From positions 19,428,477-19,492,476 of the forward strand of contig NC_079423.1 of the NCBI RefSeq assembly GCF_026213295.1: a stretch of 64,000 bases of DNA, given 5' to 3'. This document shows, piece by piece, positions 1 through 13,403 of this stretch. The notes under the pieces were generated by a model. It was not told the DNA's origin. It did not search any database and saw only the letters and a list, made by a program, of their open reading frames with translations. The position numbers and the translations under genes were made by a program. The stretch comes from Gadus chalcogrammus (taxonomy: Eukaryota; Chordata; Actinopteri; Gadiformes; Gadidae). Every line of letters starts with the position of its first letter. The first letter of the stretch is position 1.

Positions 1-3000
1 CTCTGAAAAGCATTTTGCGCTCATAAAAATAAGACATGTTGATATCTCTGTCAATTTCAATGCAAACGTGTTACTAAGCTTACCAAAGGGTTGAAGGGCC
101 AAACTCCACCATTTGGAAGTGATCAAAAAGTGATTCTAACGCTCTGAAAAGCATTTTGCGCTCATAAACAAGAAAAGTTGATATCTCTGTCAATTTCAAT
201 GCAAACGTGTTACTAAGCTCACCGTAGCGTTATAGGGCCAACTCCACCATTTGGAAGTGATCAAAAAGTGATTCTAACGCTCTGAAAAGCATTTTGCGCT
301 CATAAACAAGAAATGTTGATATCTCTGTCAATTTCAATGCAAACGTGTTACTAAGCTCACCAAAGGGTTATAGGGCCATACTTCACCATTTGGAGGTAGT
401 TTTGAGCAAAATCAACAATGTAAAGTCAAAAACACATTGTTGGCCAAAAAGTGATTCTAGCGCTCTGAAAAGCATTTTGCGCTCATAAAAATAAGACATG
501 TTGATATCTCTGTCAATTTCAATGCAAACGTGTTACTAAGCTTACCAAAGGGTTGAAGGGCCAAACTCCACCATTTGGAAGTGATCAAAAAGTGATTCTA
601 ACGCTCTGAAAAGCATTTTGCGCTCATAAAAACAAGAAATGTTGATATCTCTGTCAATTTCAATGCAAACTTGCTACTAAGCTCAACAAAGGGTTATAGG
701 GCCATACTTCACCATTTGGAGGTAGTTTTGAGCAAAATCAACAATGTAAAGTCAAAAACACATTGTTGGTCAAAAAATGATTCTTACGCTCTGAAAAGCA
801 TTTTGCGCACATAAAAACAAGAAATGTTGATATCTCCGTCAATTTCAATGCAAACGTGTTACTAAGCTCACCGTAGCGTTATAGGGCCAACTCCACCATT
901 TGGAAGTGATCAAAAAGTGATTCTAACGCTCTGAAAAGCATTTTGCGCTCATAAACAAGAAATGTTGATATCTCTGTCAATTTCAATGCAAACGTGTTAC
1001 TAAGCTCACCACAGGGTTATAGGGCCATTACTCCACCATTTGGAAGTAGTTTTGAGCAAAATCAACAATGTAAGGTCAAAGACACATTGTTGGCCAAAAA
1101 GTGATTCTGGCGCTCTGAAAAGCATTTTGCGCTCATAAAAACAAGAAATGTTGATATCTCTGTCAATTTCAATGCAAACGTGTTACTAAGCTCACCACAG
1201 GGTTATAGGGCCATTACTCCACCATTTGGAAGTATTTTTGAGCAAAATCAACAATGTAAGGTCAAAAACACATTGTAGGCCAAAAAGTGATTCTAGCGCT
1301 CTGAAAAGCATTTTGCGCTCATAAAAATAAGACATAATATATCTCTGTCAATTTCAATGCAAACGTGTTACTAAGCTTACCAAAGGGTTGAAGGGCCAAA
1401 CTCCACCATTTGGAAGTGATCAAAAAGTGATTCTAACGCTCTGAAAAGCATTTTGCGCTCATAAAACAAGAAATGTTGATATCTCTGTCAATTTCAATGC
1501 AAACGTGTTACTAAGCTCACCAAAGGGTTATAGGGCCATACTTCACCATTTGGAGGTAGTTTTGAGCAAAATCAACAATGTAAAGTCAAAAACACATTGT
1601 TGGTCAAAAAATGATTCTTACGCTCTGAAAAGCATTTTGCGCTCGTAAAAACAAGAAATGTTGATATCTCTGTCAATTTTAATGCAAACGTGTTACTAAG
1701 CTCACCACAGGGTTATAGGGCCATTACTCCACCATTTGGAAATAGTTTTGAGCAAAATCAACAATGTAAGGTCAAAGACACATTGTTGGCCAAAAAGTGA
1801 TTCTAGCGCTCTGAAAAGCATTTTGCGCTCATAAAAACAAGAAATGTTGATATCTCTGTCAATTTCAATGCAAACGTGTTACTAAGCTCACCGTAGCGTT
1901 ATAGGGCCAACTCCACCATTTGGAAGCGATCAAAAAGTGATTCTAACGCTCTGAAAAGCATTTTGCGCTCATAAACAAGAAATGTTGATATCTCTGTCAA
2001 TTTCAATGCAAACGTATTACTAAGCTCACCACAGGGTTATAGGGCCATTACTCCACCATTTGGAAGTAGTTTTGAGCAAAATCGACATTGTAAAGTCAAA
2101 AACACATTGTTGGTCAAAAAGTGATTCTTGCGCTCTGAAAAGCATTTTGCGCTCATAAAAACAAGAAATGTTGATATCTCTGTCAATTTCAATGCAAACG
2201 TGTTACTAAGCTCACCACAGTGTTATAGGGCCATTACTCCACCATTTGGAAGTAGTTTTGAGCAAAATCAACAATGTAAGGTCAAAAACACATTGTAGGC
2301 CAAAAAGTGATTCTAGCGCTCTGAAAAGCATTTTGCGCTCATAAAAATAAGACATGTTGATATCTCTGTCAATTTCAATGCAAACGTGTTACTAAGCTTA
2401 CCAAAGGGTTGAAGGGCCAAACTCCACCATTTGGAAGTGATCAAAAAGTGATTCTAACGCTCTGAAAAGCATTTTGCGCTCATAAAAACAAGAAATGTTG
2501 ATATCTCTGTCAATTTCAATGCAAACTTGCTACTAAGCTCACCAAAGGGTTATAGGGCCATACTTCACCATTTGGAGGTAGTTTTGAGCAAAATCAACAA
2601 TGTAAAGTCAAAAACACATTGTTGGTCAAAAAATGATTCTTACGCTCTGAAAAGCATTTTGCGCACATAAAAACAAGAAATGTTGATATCTCTGTCAATT
2701 TCAATGCAAACGTGTTACTAAGCTCACCGTAGCGTTATAGGGCCAACTCCACCATTTGGAAGTGATCAAAAAGTGATTCTAACGCTCTGAAAAGCATTTT
2801 GCGCTCATAAACAAGAAATGTTGATATCTCTGTCAATTTCAATGCAAACGTGTTACTAAGCTCACCACAGGGTTATAGGGCCATTACTCCACCATTTGGA
2901 AGTAGTTTTGAGCAAAATCAACAATGTAAGGTCAAAGACACATTGTTGGCCAAAAAGTGATTCTAGCGCTCTGAAAAGCATTTTGCGCTCATAAAAACAA

Positions 3001-3617
3001 GAAATGTTGATATCTCTGTCAATTTCAATGCAAAGGTGTTACTAAGCTCACCACAGGGTTATAGGGCCATTACTCCACCATTTGGAAGTAGTTTTGAGCA
3101 AAATCAACAATGTAAGGTCAAAAACACATTGTTGGCCAAGAAGTGATTCTAGCGCTCTGAAAAGCATTTTGCGCTCATAAAAATAAGACATGTTGATATC
3201 TCTGTCAATTTCAATGCAAACGTGTTACTAAGCTTACCAAAGGGTTGAAGGGCCAAACTCCACCATTTGGAAGTGATCAAAAAGTGATTCTAACGCTCTG
3301 AAAAGCATTTTGCGCTCATAAACAAGAAATGTTGATATCTCTGTCAATTTCAATGCAAACGTGTTACTAAGCTCACCGTAGCGTTATAGGGCCAACTCCA
3401 CCATTTGGAAGTGATCAAAAAGTGATTCTAACGCTCTGAAAAGCATTTTGCGCTCATAAACAAGAAATGTTGATATCTCTGTCAATTTCAATGCAAACGT
3501 GTTACTAAGCTCACCGCAGTGTTATAGGGCCATTACTCCACCATTTGGAAGTAGTTTTGAGCAAAATCAACAATGTAAGGTCAAAAACACATTTTTGGCC
3601 AAAAAGTGATTCTAGCG
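1..3617 (+). repeat. Left-family satellite, irregular leading segment
   Basis: It holds 22 monomers. Starts from 1 are B 141, C 138, A 183, B 141, A 185, C 140, A 184, A 186, B 140, A 184, A 186, C 140, A 184, A 186, B 141, A 185, C 140, A 184, A 186, B 141, C 138, A 184. Part of the order repeats at a spacing of about 1.86 kb: A with AACTTGCTACTAAG then C with GCGCACAT, at 604/789 and 2460/2645. This is not a clean HOR. The segment 929-2459 has a distant near-copy at 16283-17816. Confidence 0.85.
3296..3433 (+). repeat. Monomer class C (A/B chimeric short monomer, 138 bp), example copy
   Basis: The middle of this monomer is A-like (AAGCTCACC, TTATAGGGCC), but it ends like B (GGAAGTGATCAAAAAG) with no 44-bp block. 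It carries its own private motif CACCGTAGCG and a shortened CCAACTCC. Length is 138 bp with CATAAACAAG, or 140 bp with CATAAAAACAAG. Copies occur at 142, 789, 1809, 2645, 3296, 5429, 6080, 6218, 8350, 9185, 9836, 9974 and onward to 17817, and I saw none in the right family. It looks like a gene-conversion or crossover product of A and B that was then amplified. Confidence 0.85.
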
Positions 3618-6538
3618 CTCTGAAAAGCATTTTGCGCTCATAAAAATAAGACATAATATATCTCTGTCAATTTCAATGCAAACGTGTTACTAAGCTTACC
3701 AAAGGGTTGAAGGGCCAAACTCCACCATTTGGAAGTGATCAAAAAGTGATTCTAACGCTCTGAAAAGCATTTTGCGCTCATAAAAACAAGAAATGTTGAT
3801 ATCTCTGTCAATTTCAATGCAAACGTGTTACTAAGCTCACCAAAGGGTTATAGGGCCATACTTCACCATTTGGAGGTAGTTTTGAGCAAAATCAACAATG
3901 TAAAGTCAAAAACACATTGTTGGTCAAAAAATGATTCTTACGCTCTGAAAAGCATTTTGCGCACATAAAAACAAGAAATGTTGATATCTCTGTCAATTTC
4001 AATGCAAACGTGTTACTAAGCTTACCAAAGGGTTGAAGGGCCAAACTCCACCATTTGCAAGTGGTCAAAAAGTGATTCTAACGCTCTGAAAAGCATTTTG
4101 CGCTCATAAAAACAAGAAATGTTGATATCTCTGTCAATTTCAATGCAAACGTGTTACTAAGCTCACCAAAGGGTTATAGGGCCATACTCCACCATTTGGA
4201 GGTAGTTTTGAGCAAAATCAACAGTGTAAAGTCAAAAACACATTGTTGGTCAAAAATTTATTCTTATGCTCTGAAAAGCATTTTGCGCTCACAAAAACAA
4301 GAAATGTTGATATCTCTGTCAATTTCAATGCAAACGTGTTACTAAGCTCACCAAATGGTTGAAGGGCCAAACTTACCTTTTGGAAGTGATCAAAAAGTGA
4401 TTCTAACGCTCTGAAAAGCATTTTGCGCTCAAAAAAACAAGAAATATTGATATCTCTGTCAATTTCAATGCAAACGTGTTAGTAAGCTTACCAAAGGGCT
4501 GAAGGGCCAAACTCCACCATTTGGAAGTGATCAAAAAGTGATTCTAACGCTCGGAAAAGCATTTTGCGCTCATAAAAACAAGAAATGTTGATATCTCTGT
4601 CAATTTCAATGCAAACGTGTTACTAAGCTCACCAAAGGGTTATAGGGCAATACTCCACCATTTGGAAGTAGTTTTGAGCAAAATCTACAATGTAATGTCA
4701 AAAACACATTGTTGGTCAAAAAGTGATTCATACGCTCTGAAAAGCATTTTGCGCTCATAAAAACAAGAAATATTGATATTTGTCAATTTCAATGCAAACG
4801 TGTTACTAAGCTCACCAAAGGGTTATAGGGCCATACTCCACCATTTGGAAGTAGTTTTGAGCAAAATCGACATTGTAAAGTCAAAAACACATTGTTGGTC
4901 AAAAAGTGATTCTTGCGCTCTGAAAAGCATTTTGCGCTCATAAAAACAAGAAATGTTGATATCTCTGTCAATTTCAATGCAAACGTGTTACTAAGCTCAC
5001 CAAAGGGTTATAGGGCCATACTCCACCATTTTTGGAAGTAGTTTTGAGCAAAATCAACAATGTAAAGTCAAAAACACATTGTTGGTCAAAAAGTGATTCT
5101 TACGCTCTGAAAAGCTTTTTGCGCTCATAAAAACAAGAAATATTGATATTTGTCAATTTCAATGCAAACGTGTTACTAAGCTCACCAAAGGGTTATAGGG
5201 CCATACTCCACCATTTGGAAGTAGTTTTGAGCAAAATCGACATTGTAAAGTCAAAAACACATTGTTGGTCAAAAAGTGATTCTTGCGCTCTGAAAAGCAT
5301 TTTGCGCTCATAAAAACAAGAAATGTTGATATCTCTGTCTATTTCAATGCAAACGTGTTACTAAGCTTACCAAAGGGTTGAAGGGCAAAACTCCACCATT
5401 TGGACGTGATCAAAAAGTGATTCTAACGCTCTGAAAAGCATTTTGCGCTCATAAAAACAAGAAATGTTGATATCTCTGTCAATTTCAATGCAAACGTGTT
5501 ACTAAGCTCACCGTAGCGTTATAGGGCCAACTCCACCATTTGGAAGTGATCAAAAAGTGATTCTAACGCTCTGAAAAGCATTTTGCGCTCATAAACAAGA
5601 AATGTTGATATCTCTGTCAATTTCAATGCAAACGTATTACTAAGCTCACCACAGGGATATAGGGCCATTACTCCACCATTTGGAAGTAGTTTTGAGCAAA
5701 ATCAACAATGTAAGGTCAAAGACACATTGTTGGCCAAAAAGTGATTCTAGCGCTCTGAAAAGCATTTTGCGCTCATAAAAACAAGAAATGTTGATATCTC
5801 TGTCAATTTTAATGCAAACGTGTTACTAAGCTCACCACAGGGTTATAGGGCCATTACTCCGCCAATTGGAAGTAGTTTTGAGCAAAATCAACAATGTAAG
5901 GTCAAAAACACATTGTTGGCCAAAAAGTGATTCTAGCGCTCTGAAAAGCATTTTGCGCTCATAAAAATAAGACATGTTGATATCTCTGTCAATTTCAATG
6001 CAAACGTGTTACTAAGCTTACCAAAGGGTTGAAGGGCCAAACTCCACCATTTGGAAGTGATCAAAAAGTGATTCTAACGCTCTGAAAAGCATTTTGCGCT
6101 CATAAACAAGAAATGTTGATATCTCTGTCAATTTCAATGCAAACGTGTTACTAAGCTCACCGTAGCGTTATAGGGCCAACTCCACCATTTGGAAATGATC
6201 AAAAAGTGATTCTAACGCTCTGAAAAGCATTTTGCGCTCATAAACAAGAAATGTTGATATCTCTGTCAATTTCAATGCAAACGTGTTACTAAGCTCACCG
6301 TAGCGTTATAGGGCCAACTCCACCATTTGGAAGTGATCAAAAGTGATTCTAACGCTCTGAAAAGCATTTTGCGCTCATAAACAAGAAATGTTGATATCTC
6401 TGTCAATTTCAATGCAAACGTGTTACTAAGCTCACCGCAGTGTTATAGGGCCATTACTCCACCATTTGGAAGTAGTTTTGAGCAAAATCAACAATGTAAG
6501 GTCAAAAACACATTTTAGGCCAAAAAGTGATTCTAGCG
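3618..6538 (+). repeat. Left HOR copy L1, 18-mer, 2921 bp
   Basis: Monomer lengths in order are 140, 185, 141, 185, 140, 141, 185, 183, 187, 183, 141, 140, 184, 186, 141, 138, 137, 184, which sum to 2921. It begins with the rare B variant ATAAGACATAATATATC, which recurs exactly 2921 bp later. The 137-bp monomer at 6218 has lost one A from the run in GATCAAAAGTG, a private mark of this copy. Confidence 0.9.
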
Positions 6539-9500
6539 CTCTGAAAAGCATTTTGCGCTCATAAAAATAAGACATAATATATCTCTGTCAATTTCAATGC
6601 AAACGTGTTACTAAGCTTACCAAAGGGTTGAAGGGCCAAACTCCACCATTTGGAAGTGATCAAAAAGTTATTCTAACGCTCTGAAAAGCATTTTGCGCTC
6701 ATAAAAACAAGAAATGTTGATATCTCTGTCAATTTCAATGCAAACGTGTTACTAAGCTCACCAAAGGGTTATAGGGCCATACTTCACCATTTGGAGGTAG
6801 TTTTGAGCAAAATCAACAATGTAAAGTCAAAAACACATTGTTGGTCAAAAAATGATTCTTACGCTCTGAAAAGCATTTTGCGCACATAAAAACAAGAAAT
6901 GTTGATATCTCTGTCAATTTCAATGCAAACGTGTTACTAAGCTTACCAAAGGGTTGAAGGGCCAAACTCCACCATTTGCAAGTGGTCAAAAAGTGATTCT
7001 AACGCTCTGAAAAGCATTTTGCGCTCATAAAAACAAGAAATGTTGATATCTCTGTCAATTTCAATGCAAACGTGTTACTAAGCTCACCAAAGGGTTATAG
7101 GGCCATACTCCACCATTTGGAGGTAGTTTTGAGCAAAATCAACAGTGTAAAGTCAAAAACACATTGTTGGTCAAAAATTTATTCTTATGCTCTGAAAAGC
7201 ATTTTGCGCTCACAAAAACAAGAAATGTTGATATCTCTGTCAATTTCAATGCAAACGTGTTACTAAGCTCACCAAATGGTTGAAGGGCCAAACTTACCTT
7301 TTGGAAGTGATCAAAAAGTGATTCTAACGCTCTGAAAAGCATTTTGCGCTCAAAAAAACAAGAAATATTGATATCTCTGTCAATTTCAATGCAAACGTGT
7401 TAGTAAGCTTACCAAAGGGCTGAAGGGCCAAACTCCACCATTTGGAAGTGATCAAAAAGTGATTCTAACGCTCGGAAAAGCATTTTGCGCTCATAAAAAC
7501 AAGAAATGTTGATATCTCTGTCAATTTCAATGCAAACGTGTTACTAAGCTCACCAAAGGGTTATAGGGCAATACTCCACCATTTGGAAGTAGTTTTGAGC
7601 AAAATCTACAATGTAATGTCAAAAACACATTGTTGGTCAAAAAGTGATTCATACGCTCTGAAAAGCATTTTGCGCTCATAAAAACAAGAAATATTGATAT
7701 TTGTCAATTTCAATGCAAACGTGTTACTAAGCTCACCAAAGGGTTATAGGGCCATACTCCACCATTTGGAAGTAGTTTTGAGCAAAATCGACATTGTAAA
7801 GTCAAAAACACATTGTTGGTCAAAAAGTGATTCTTGCGCTCTGAAAAGCATTTTGCGCTCATAAAAACAAGAAATGTTGATATCTCTGTCAATTTCAATG
7901 CAAACGTGTTACTAAGCTCACCAAAGGGTTATAGGGCCATACTCCACCATTTTTGGAAGTAGTTTTGAGCAAAATCAACAATGTAAAGTCAAAAACACAT
8001 TGTTGGTCAAAAAGTGATTCTTACGCTCTGAAAAGCTTTTTGCGCTCATAAAAACAAGAAATATTGATATTTGTCAATTTCAATGCAAACGTGTTACTAA
8101 GCTCACCAAAGGGTTATAGGGCCATACTCCACCATTTGGAAGTAGTTTTGAGCAAAATCGACATTGTAAAGTCAAAAACACATTGTTGGTCAAAAAGTGA
8201 TTCTTGCGCTCTGAAAAGCATTTTGCGCTCATAAAAACAAGAAATGTTGATATCTCTGTCTATTTCAATGCAAACGTGTTACTAAGCTTACCAAAGGGTT
8301 GAAGGGCAAAACTCCACCATTTGGACGTGATCAAAAAGTGATTCTAACGCTCTGAAAAGCATTTTGCGCTCATAAAAACAAGAAATGTTGATATCTCTGT
8401 CAATTTCAATGCAAACGTGTTACTAAGCTCACCGTAGCGTTATAGGGCCAACTCCACCATTTGGAAGTGATCAAAAAGTGATTCTAACGCTCTGAAAAGC
8501 ATTTTGCGCTCATAAACAAGAAATGTTGATATCTCTGTCAATTTCAATGCAAACGTATTACTAAGCTCACCACAGGGATATAGGGCCATTACTCCACCAT
8601 TTGGAAGTAGTTTTGAGCAAAATCAACAATGTAAGGTCAAAGACACATTGTTGGCCAAAAAGTGATTCTAGCGCTCTGAAAAGCATTTTGCGCTCATAAA
8701 AACAAGAAATGTTGATATCTCTGTCAATTTCAATGCAAACGTGTTACTAAGCTCACCAAAGGGTTATAGGGCCATACTCCACCATTTTTGGAAGTAGTTT
8801 TGAGCAAAATCAACAATGTAAAGTCAAAAACACATTGTTGGTCAAAAAGTGATTCTTACGCTCTGAAAAGCTTTTTGCGCTCATAAAAACAAGAAATATT
8901 GATATTTGTCAATTTCAATGCAAACGTGTTACTAAGCTCACCAAAGGGTTATAGGGCCATACTCCACCATTTGGAAGTAGTTTTGAGCAAAATCGACATT
9001 GTAAAGTCAAAAACACATTGTTGGTCAAAAAGTGATTCTTGCGCTCTGAAAAGCATTTTGCGCTCATAAAAACAAGAAATGTTGATATCTCTGTCTATTT
9101 CAATGCAAACGTGTTACTAAGCTTACCAAAGGGTTGAAGGGCAAAACTCCACCATTTGGACGTGATCAAAAAGTGATTCTAACGCTCTGAAAAGCATTTT
9201 GCGCTCATAAAAACAAGAAATGTTGATATCTCTGTCAATTTCAATGCAAACGTGTTACTAAGCTCACCGTAGCGTTATAGGGCCAACTCCACCATTTGGA
9301 AGTGATCAAAAAGTGATTCTAACGCTCTGAAAAGCATTTTGCGCTCATAAACAAGAAATGTTGATATCTCTGTCAATTTCAATGCAAACGTATTACTAAG
9401 CTCACCACAGGGATATAGGGCCATTACTCCACCATTTGGAAGTAGTTTTGAGCAAAATCAACAATGTAAGGTCAAAGACACATTGTTGGCCAAAAAGTGA

Positions 9501-10295
9501 TTCTAGCGCTCTGAAAAGCATTTTGCGCTCATAAAAACAAGAAATGTTGATATCTCTGTCAATTTTAATGCAAACGTGTTACTAAGCTCACCACAGGGTT
9601 ATAGGGCCATTACTCCGCCAATTGGAAGTAGTTTTGAGCAAAATCAACAATGTAAGGTCAAAAACACATTGTTGGCCAAAAAGTGATTCTAGCGCTCTGA
9701 AAAGCATTTTGCGCTCATAAAAATAAGACATGTTGATATCTCTGTCAATTTCAATGCAAACGTGTTACTAAGCTTACCAAAGGGTTGAAGGGCCAAACTC
9801 CACCATTTGGAAGTGATCAAAAAGTGATTCTAACGCTCTGAAAAGCATTTTGCGCTCATAAACAAGAAATGTTGATATCTCTGTCAATTTCAATGCAAAC
9901 GTGTTACTAAGCTCACCGTAGCGTTATAGGGCCAACTCCACCATTTGGAAATGATCAAAAAGTGATTCTAACGCTCTGAAAAGCATTTTGCGCTCATAAA
10001 CAAGAAATGTTGATATCTCTGTCAATTTCAATGCAAACGTGTTACTAAGCTCACCGTAGCGTTATAGGGCCAACTCCACCATTTGGAAGTGATCAAAAAG
10101 TGATTCTAACGCTCTGAAAAGCATTTTGCGCTCATAAACAAGAAATGTTGATATCTCTGTCAATTTCAATGCAAACGTGTTACTAAGCTCACCGCAGTGT
10201 TATAGGGCCATTACTCCACCATTTGGAAGTAGTTTTGAGCAAAATCAACAATGTAAGGTCAAAAACACATTTTAGGCCAAAAAGTGATTCTAGCG
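6539..10295 (+). repeat. Left HOR copy L2, 23-mer, 3757 bp
   Basis: It has the same monomer order as the preceding 2921-bp copy plus five extra monomers (835 bp), and one base restored in the A-run of the monomer at 9974. The ATAATATATC variant marks its start, and the next copy starts 3757 bp later with the same mark. Sequence outside the extra segment is almost identical to the preceding copy. Confidence 0.9.
7839..9508 (+). repeat. Tandem duplication of an 835-bp five-monomer block inside L2
   Basis: Monomers of 187, 183, 141, 140 and 184 bp at 7839-8673 are followed by the same five at 8674-9508. Both copies share rare variants: GCTTTTTGCGCTC, CTGTCTATTTC, GGACGTGATC and ACAGGGATATAGG. 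L1 and L3 have the block once. Confidence 0.9.
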
Positions 10296-13200
10296 CTCTG
10301 AAAAGCATTTTGCGCTCATAAAAATAAGACATAATATATCTCTGTCAATTTCAATGCAAACGTGTTACTAAGCTTACCAAAGGGTTGAAGGGCCAAACTC
10401 CACCATTTGGAAGTGATCAAAAAGTTATTCTAACGCTCTGAAAAGCATTTTGCGCTCATAAAAACAAGAAATGTTGATATCTCTGTCAATTTCAATGCAA
10501 ACGTGTTACTAAGCTCACCAAAGGGTTATAGGGCCATACTTCACCATTTGGAGGTAGTTTTGAGCAAAATCAACAATGTAAAGTCAAAAACACATTGTTG
10601 GTCAAAAAATGATTCTTACGCTCTGAAAAGCATTTTGCGCACATAAAAACAAGAAATGTTGATATCTCTGTCAATTTCAATGCAAACGTGTTACTAAGCT
10701 TACCAAAGGGTTGAAGGGCCAAACTCCACCATTTGCAAGTGGTCAAAAAGTGATTCTAACGCTCTGAAAAGCATTTTGCGCTCATAAAAACAAGAAATGT
10801 TGATATCTCTGTCAATTTCAATGCAAACGTGTTACTAAGCTCACCAAAGGGTTATAGGGCCATACTCCACCATTTGGAGGTAGTTTTGAGCAAAATCAAC
10901 AGTGTAAAGTCAAAAACACATTGTTGGTCAAAAATTTATTCTTATGCTCTGAAAAGCATTTTGCGCTCACAAAAACAAGAAATGTTGATATCTCTGTCAA
11001 TTTCAATGCAAACGTGTTACTAAGCTCACCAAATGGTTGAAGGGCCAAACTTACCTTTTGGAAGTGATCAAAAAGTGATTCTAACGCTCTGAAAAGCATT
11101 TTGCGCTCAAAAAAACAAGAAATATTGATATCTCTGTCAATTTCAATGCAAACGTGTTAGTAAGCTTACCAAAGGGCTGAAGGGCCAAACTCCACCATTT
11201 GGAAGTGATCAAAAAGTGATTCTAACGCTCGGAAAAGCATTTTGCGCTCATAAAAACAAGAAATGTTGATATCTCTGTCAATTTCAATGCAAACGTGTTA
11301 CTAAGCTCACCAAAGGGTTATAGGGCAATACTCCACCATTTGGAAGTAGTTTTGAGCAAAATCTACAATGTAATGTCAAAAACACATTGTTGGTCAAAAA
11401 GTGATTCATACGCTCTGAAAAGCATTTTGCGCTCATAAAAACAAGAAATATTGATATTTGTCAATTTCAATGCAAACGTGTTACTAAGCTCACCAAAGGG
11501 TTATAGGGCCATACTCCACCATTTGGAAGTAGTTTTGAGCAAAATCGACATTGTAAAGTCAAAAACACATTGTTGGTCAAAAAGTGATTCTTGCGCTCTG
11601 AAAAGCATTTTGCGCTCATAAAAACAAGAAATGTTGATATCTCTGTCAATTTCAATGCAAACGTGTTACTAAGCTCACCAAAGGGTTATAGGGCCATACT
11701 CCACCATTTTTGGAAGTAGTTTTGAGCAAAATCAACAATGTAAAGTCAAAAACACATTGTTGGTCAAAAAGTGATTCTTACGCTCTGAAAAGCTTTTTGC
11801 GCTCATAAAAACAAGAAATATTGATATTTGTCAATTTCAATGCAAACGTGTTACTAAGCTCACCAAAGGGTTATAGGGCCATACTCCACCATTTGGAAGT
11901 AGTTTTGAGCAAAATCGACATTGTAAAGTCAAAAACACATTGTTGGTCAAAAAGTGATTCTTGCGCTCTGAAAAGCATTTTGCGCTCATAAAAACAAGAA
12001 ATGTTGATATCTCTGTCTATTTCAATGCAAACGTGTTACTAAGCTTACCAAAGGGTTGAAGGGCAAAACTCCACCATTTGGACGTGATCAAAAAGTGATT
12101 CTAACGCTCTGAAAAGCATTTTGCGCTCATAAAAACAAGAAATGTTGATATCTCTGTCAATTTCAATGCAAACGTGTTACTAAGCTCACCGTAGCGTTAT
12201 AGGGCCAACTCCACCATTTGGAAGTGATCAAAAAGTGATTCTAACGCTCTGAAAAGCATTTTGCGCTCATAAACAAGAAATGTTGATATCTCTGTCAATT
12301 TCAATGCAAACGTATTACTAAGCTCACCACAGGGATATAGGGCCATTACTCCACCATTTGGAAGTAGTTTTGAGCAAAATCAACAATGTAAGGTCAAAGA
12401 CACATTGTTGGCCAAAAAGTGATTCTAGCGCTCTGAAAAGCATTTTGCGCTCATAAAAACAAGAAATGTTGATATCTCTGTCAATTTTAATGCAAACGTG
12501 TTACTAAGCTCACCACAGGGTTATAGGGCCATTACTCCGCCAATTGGAAGTAGTTTTGAGCAAAATCAACAATGTAAGGTCAAAAACACATTGTTGGCCA
12601 AAAAGTGATTCTAGCGCTCTGAAAAGCATTTTGCGCTCATAAAAATAAGACATGTTGATATCTCTGTCAATTTCAATGCAAACGTGTTACTAAGCTTACC
12701 AAAGGGTTGAAGGGCCAAACTCCACCATTTGGAAGTGATCAAAAAGTGATTCTAACGCTCTGAAAAGCATTTTGCGCTCATAAACAAGAAATGTTGATAT
12801 CTCTGTCAATTTCAATGCAAACGTGTTACTAAGCTCACCGTAGCGTTATAGGGCCAACTCCACCATTTGGAAATGATCAAAAAGTGATTCTAACGCTCTG
12901 AAAAGCATTTTGCGCTCATAAACAAGAAATGTTGATATCTCTGTCAATTTCAATGCAAACGTGTTACTAAGCTCACCGTAGCGTTATAGGGCCAACTCCA
13001 ACATTTGGAAGTGATCAAAAAGTGATTCTAACGCTCTGAAAAGCATTTTGCGCTCATAAACAAGAAATGTTGATATCTCTGTCAATTTCAATGCAAACGT
13101 GTTACTAAGCTCACCACAGGGTTATAGGGCCATTACTCCACCATTTGGAAGTAGTTTTGAGCAAAATCGACAATGTAAGGTCAAAAACACATTGTTGGCC

Positions 13201-13403
13201 AAAAAGTCATTCTAGCGCTCTGAAAAGCATTTTGCGCTCATAAAAACAAGAAATGTTGATATCTCTGTCAATTTCAATGCAAACGTGTTACTAAGCTCAC
13301 CACAGTGTTATAGGGCCATTACTCCACCATTTGGAAGTAGTTTTGAGCAAAATCAACAATGTAAGGTAAAAAACACATTGTAGGCCAAAAAGTGATTCTA
13401 GCG
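10296..13403 (+). repeat. Left HOR copy L3, 17 shared monomers then divergence
   Basis: Starts at 10296 with the ATAATATATC variant and follows the L1 order through the monomer ending at 13033. The expected CCGCAGTG A-monomer is then replaced by two others: a CACAGGG A with AAAAGTCATTC (13034-13217) and a CACAGTG A with GTAAGGTAAAAAAC (13218-13403). The HOR therefore breaks at about 13034. Confidence 0.85.

Noticed and set aside
3618..10295. Tandem LTR or transposon copies as the cause of the ~2.9 kb period
   Set aside because: The period is composed entirely of satellite monomers; no internal coding region, primer-binding site or terminal repeats are visible.
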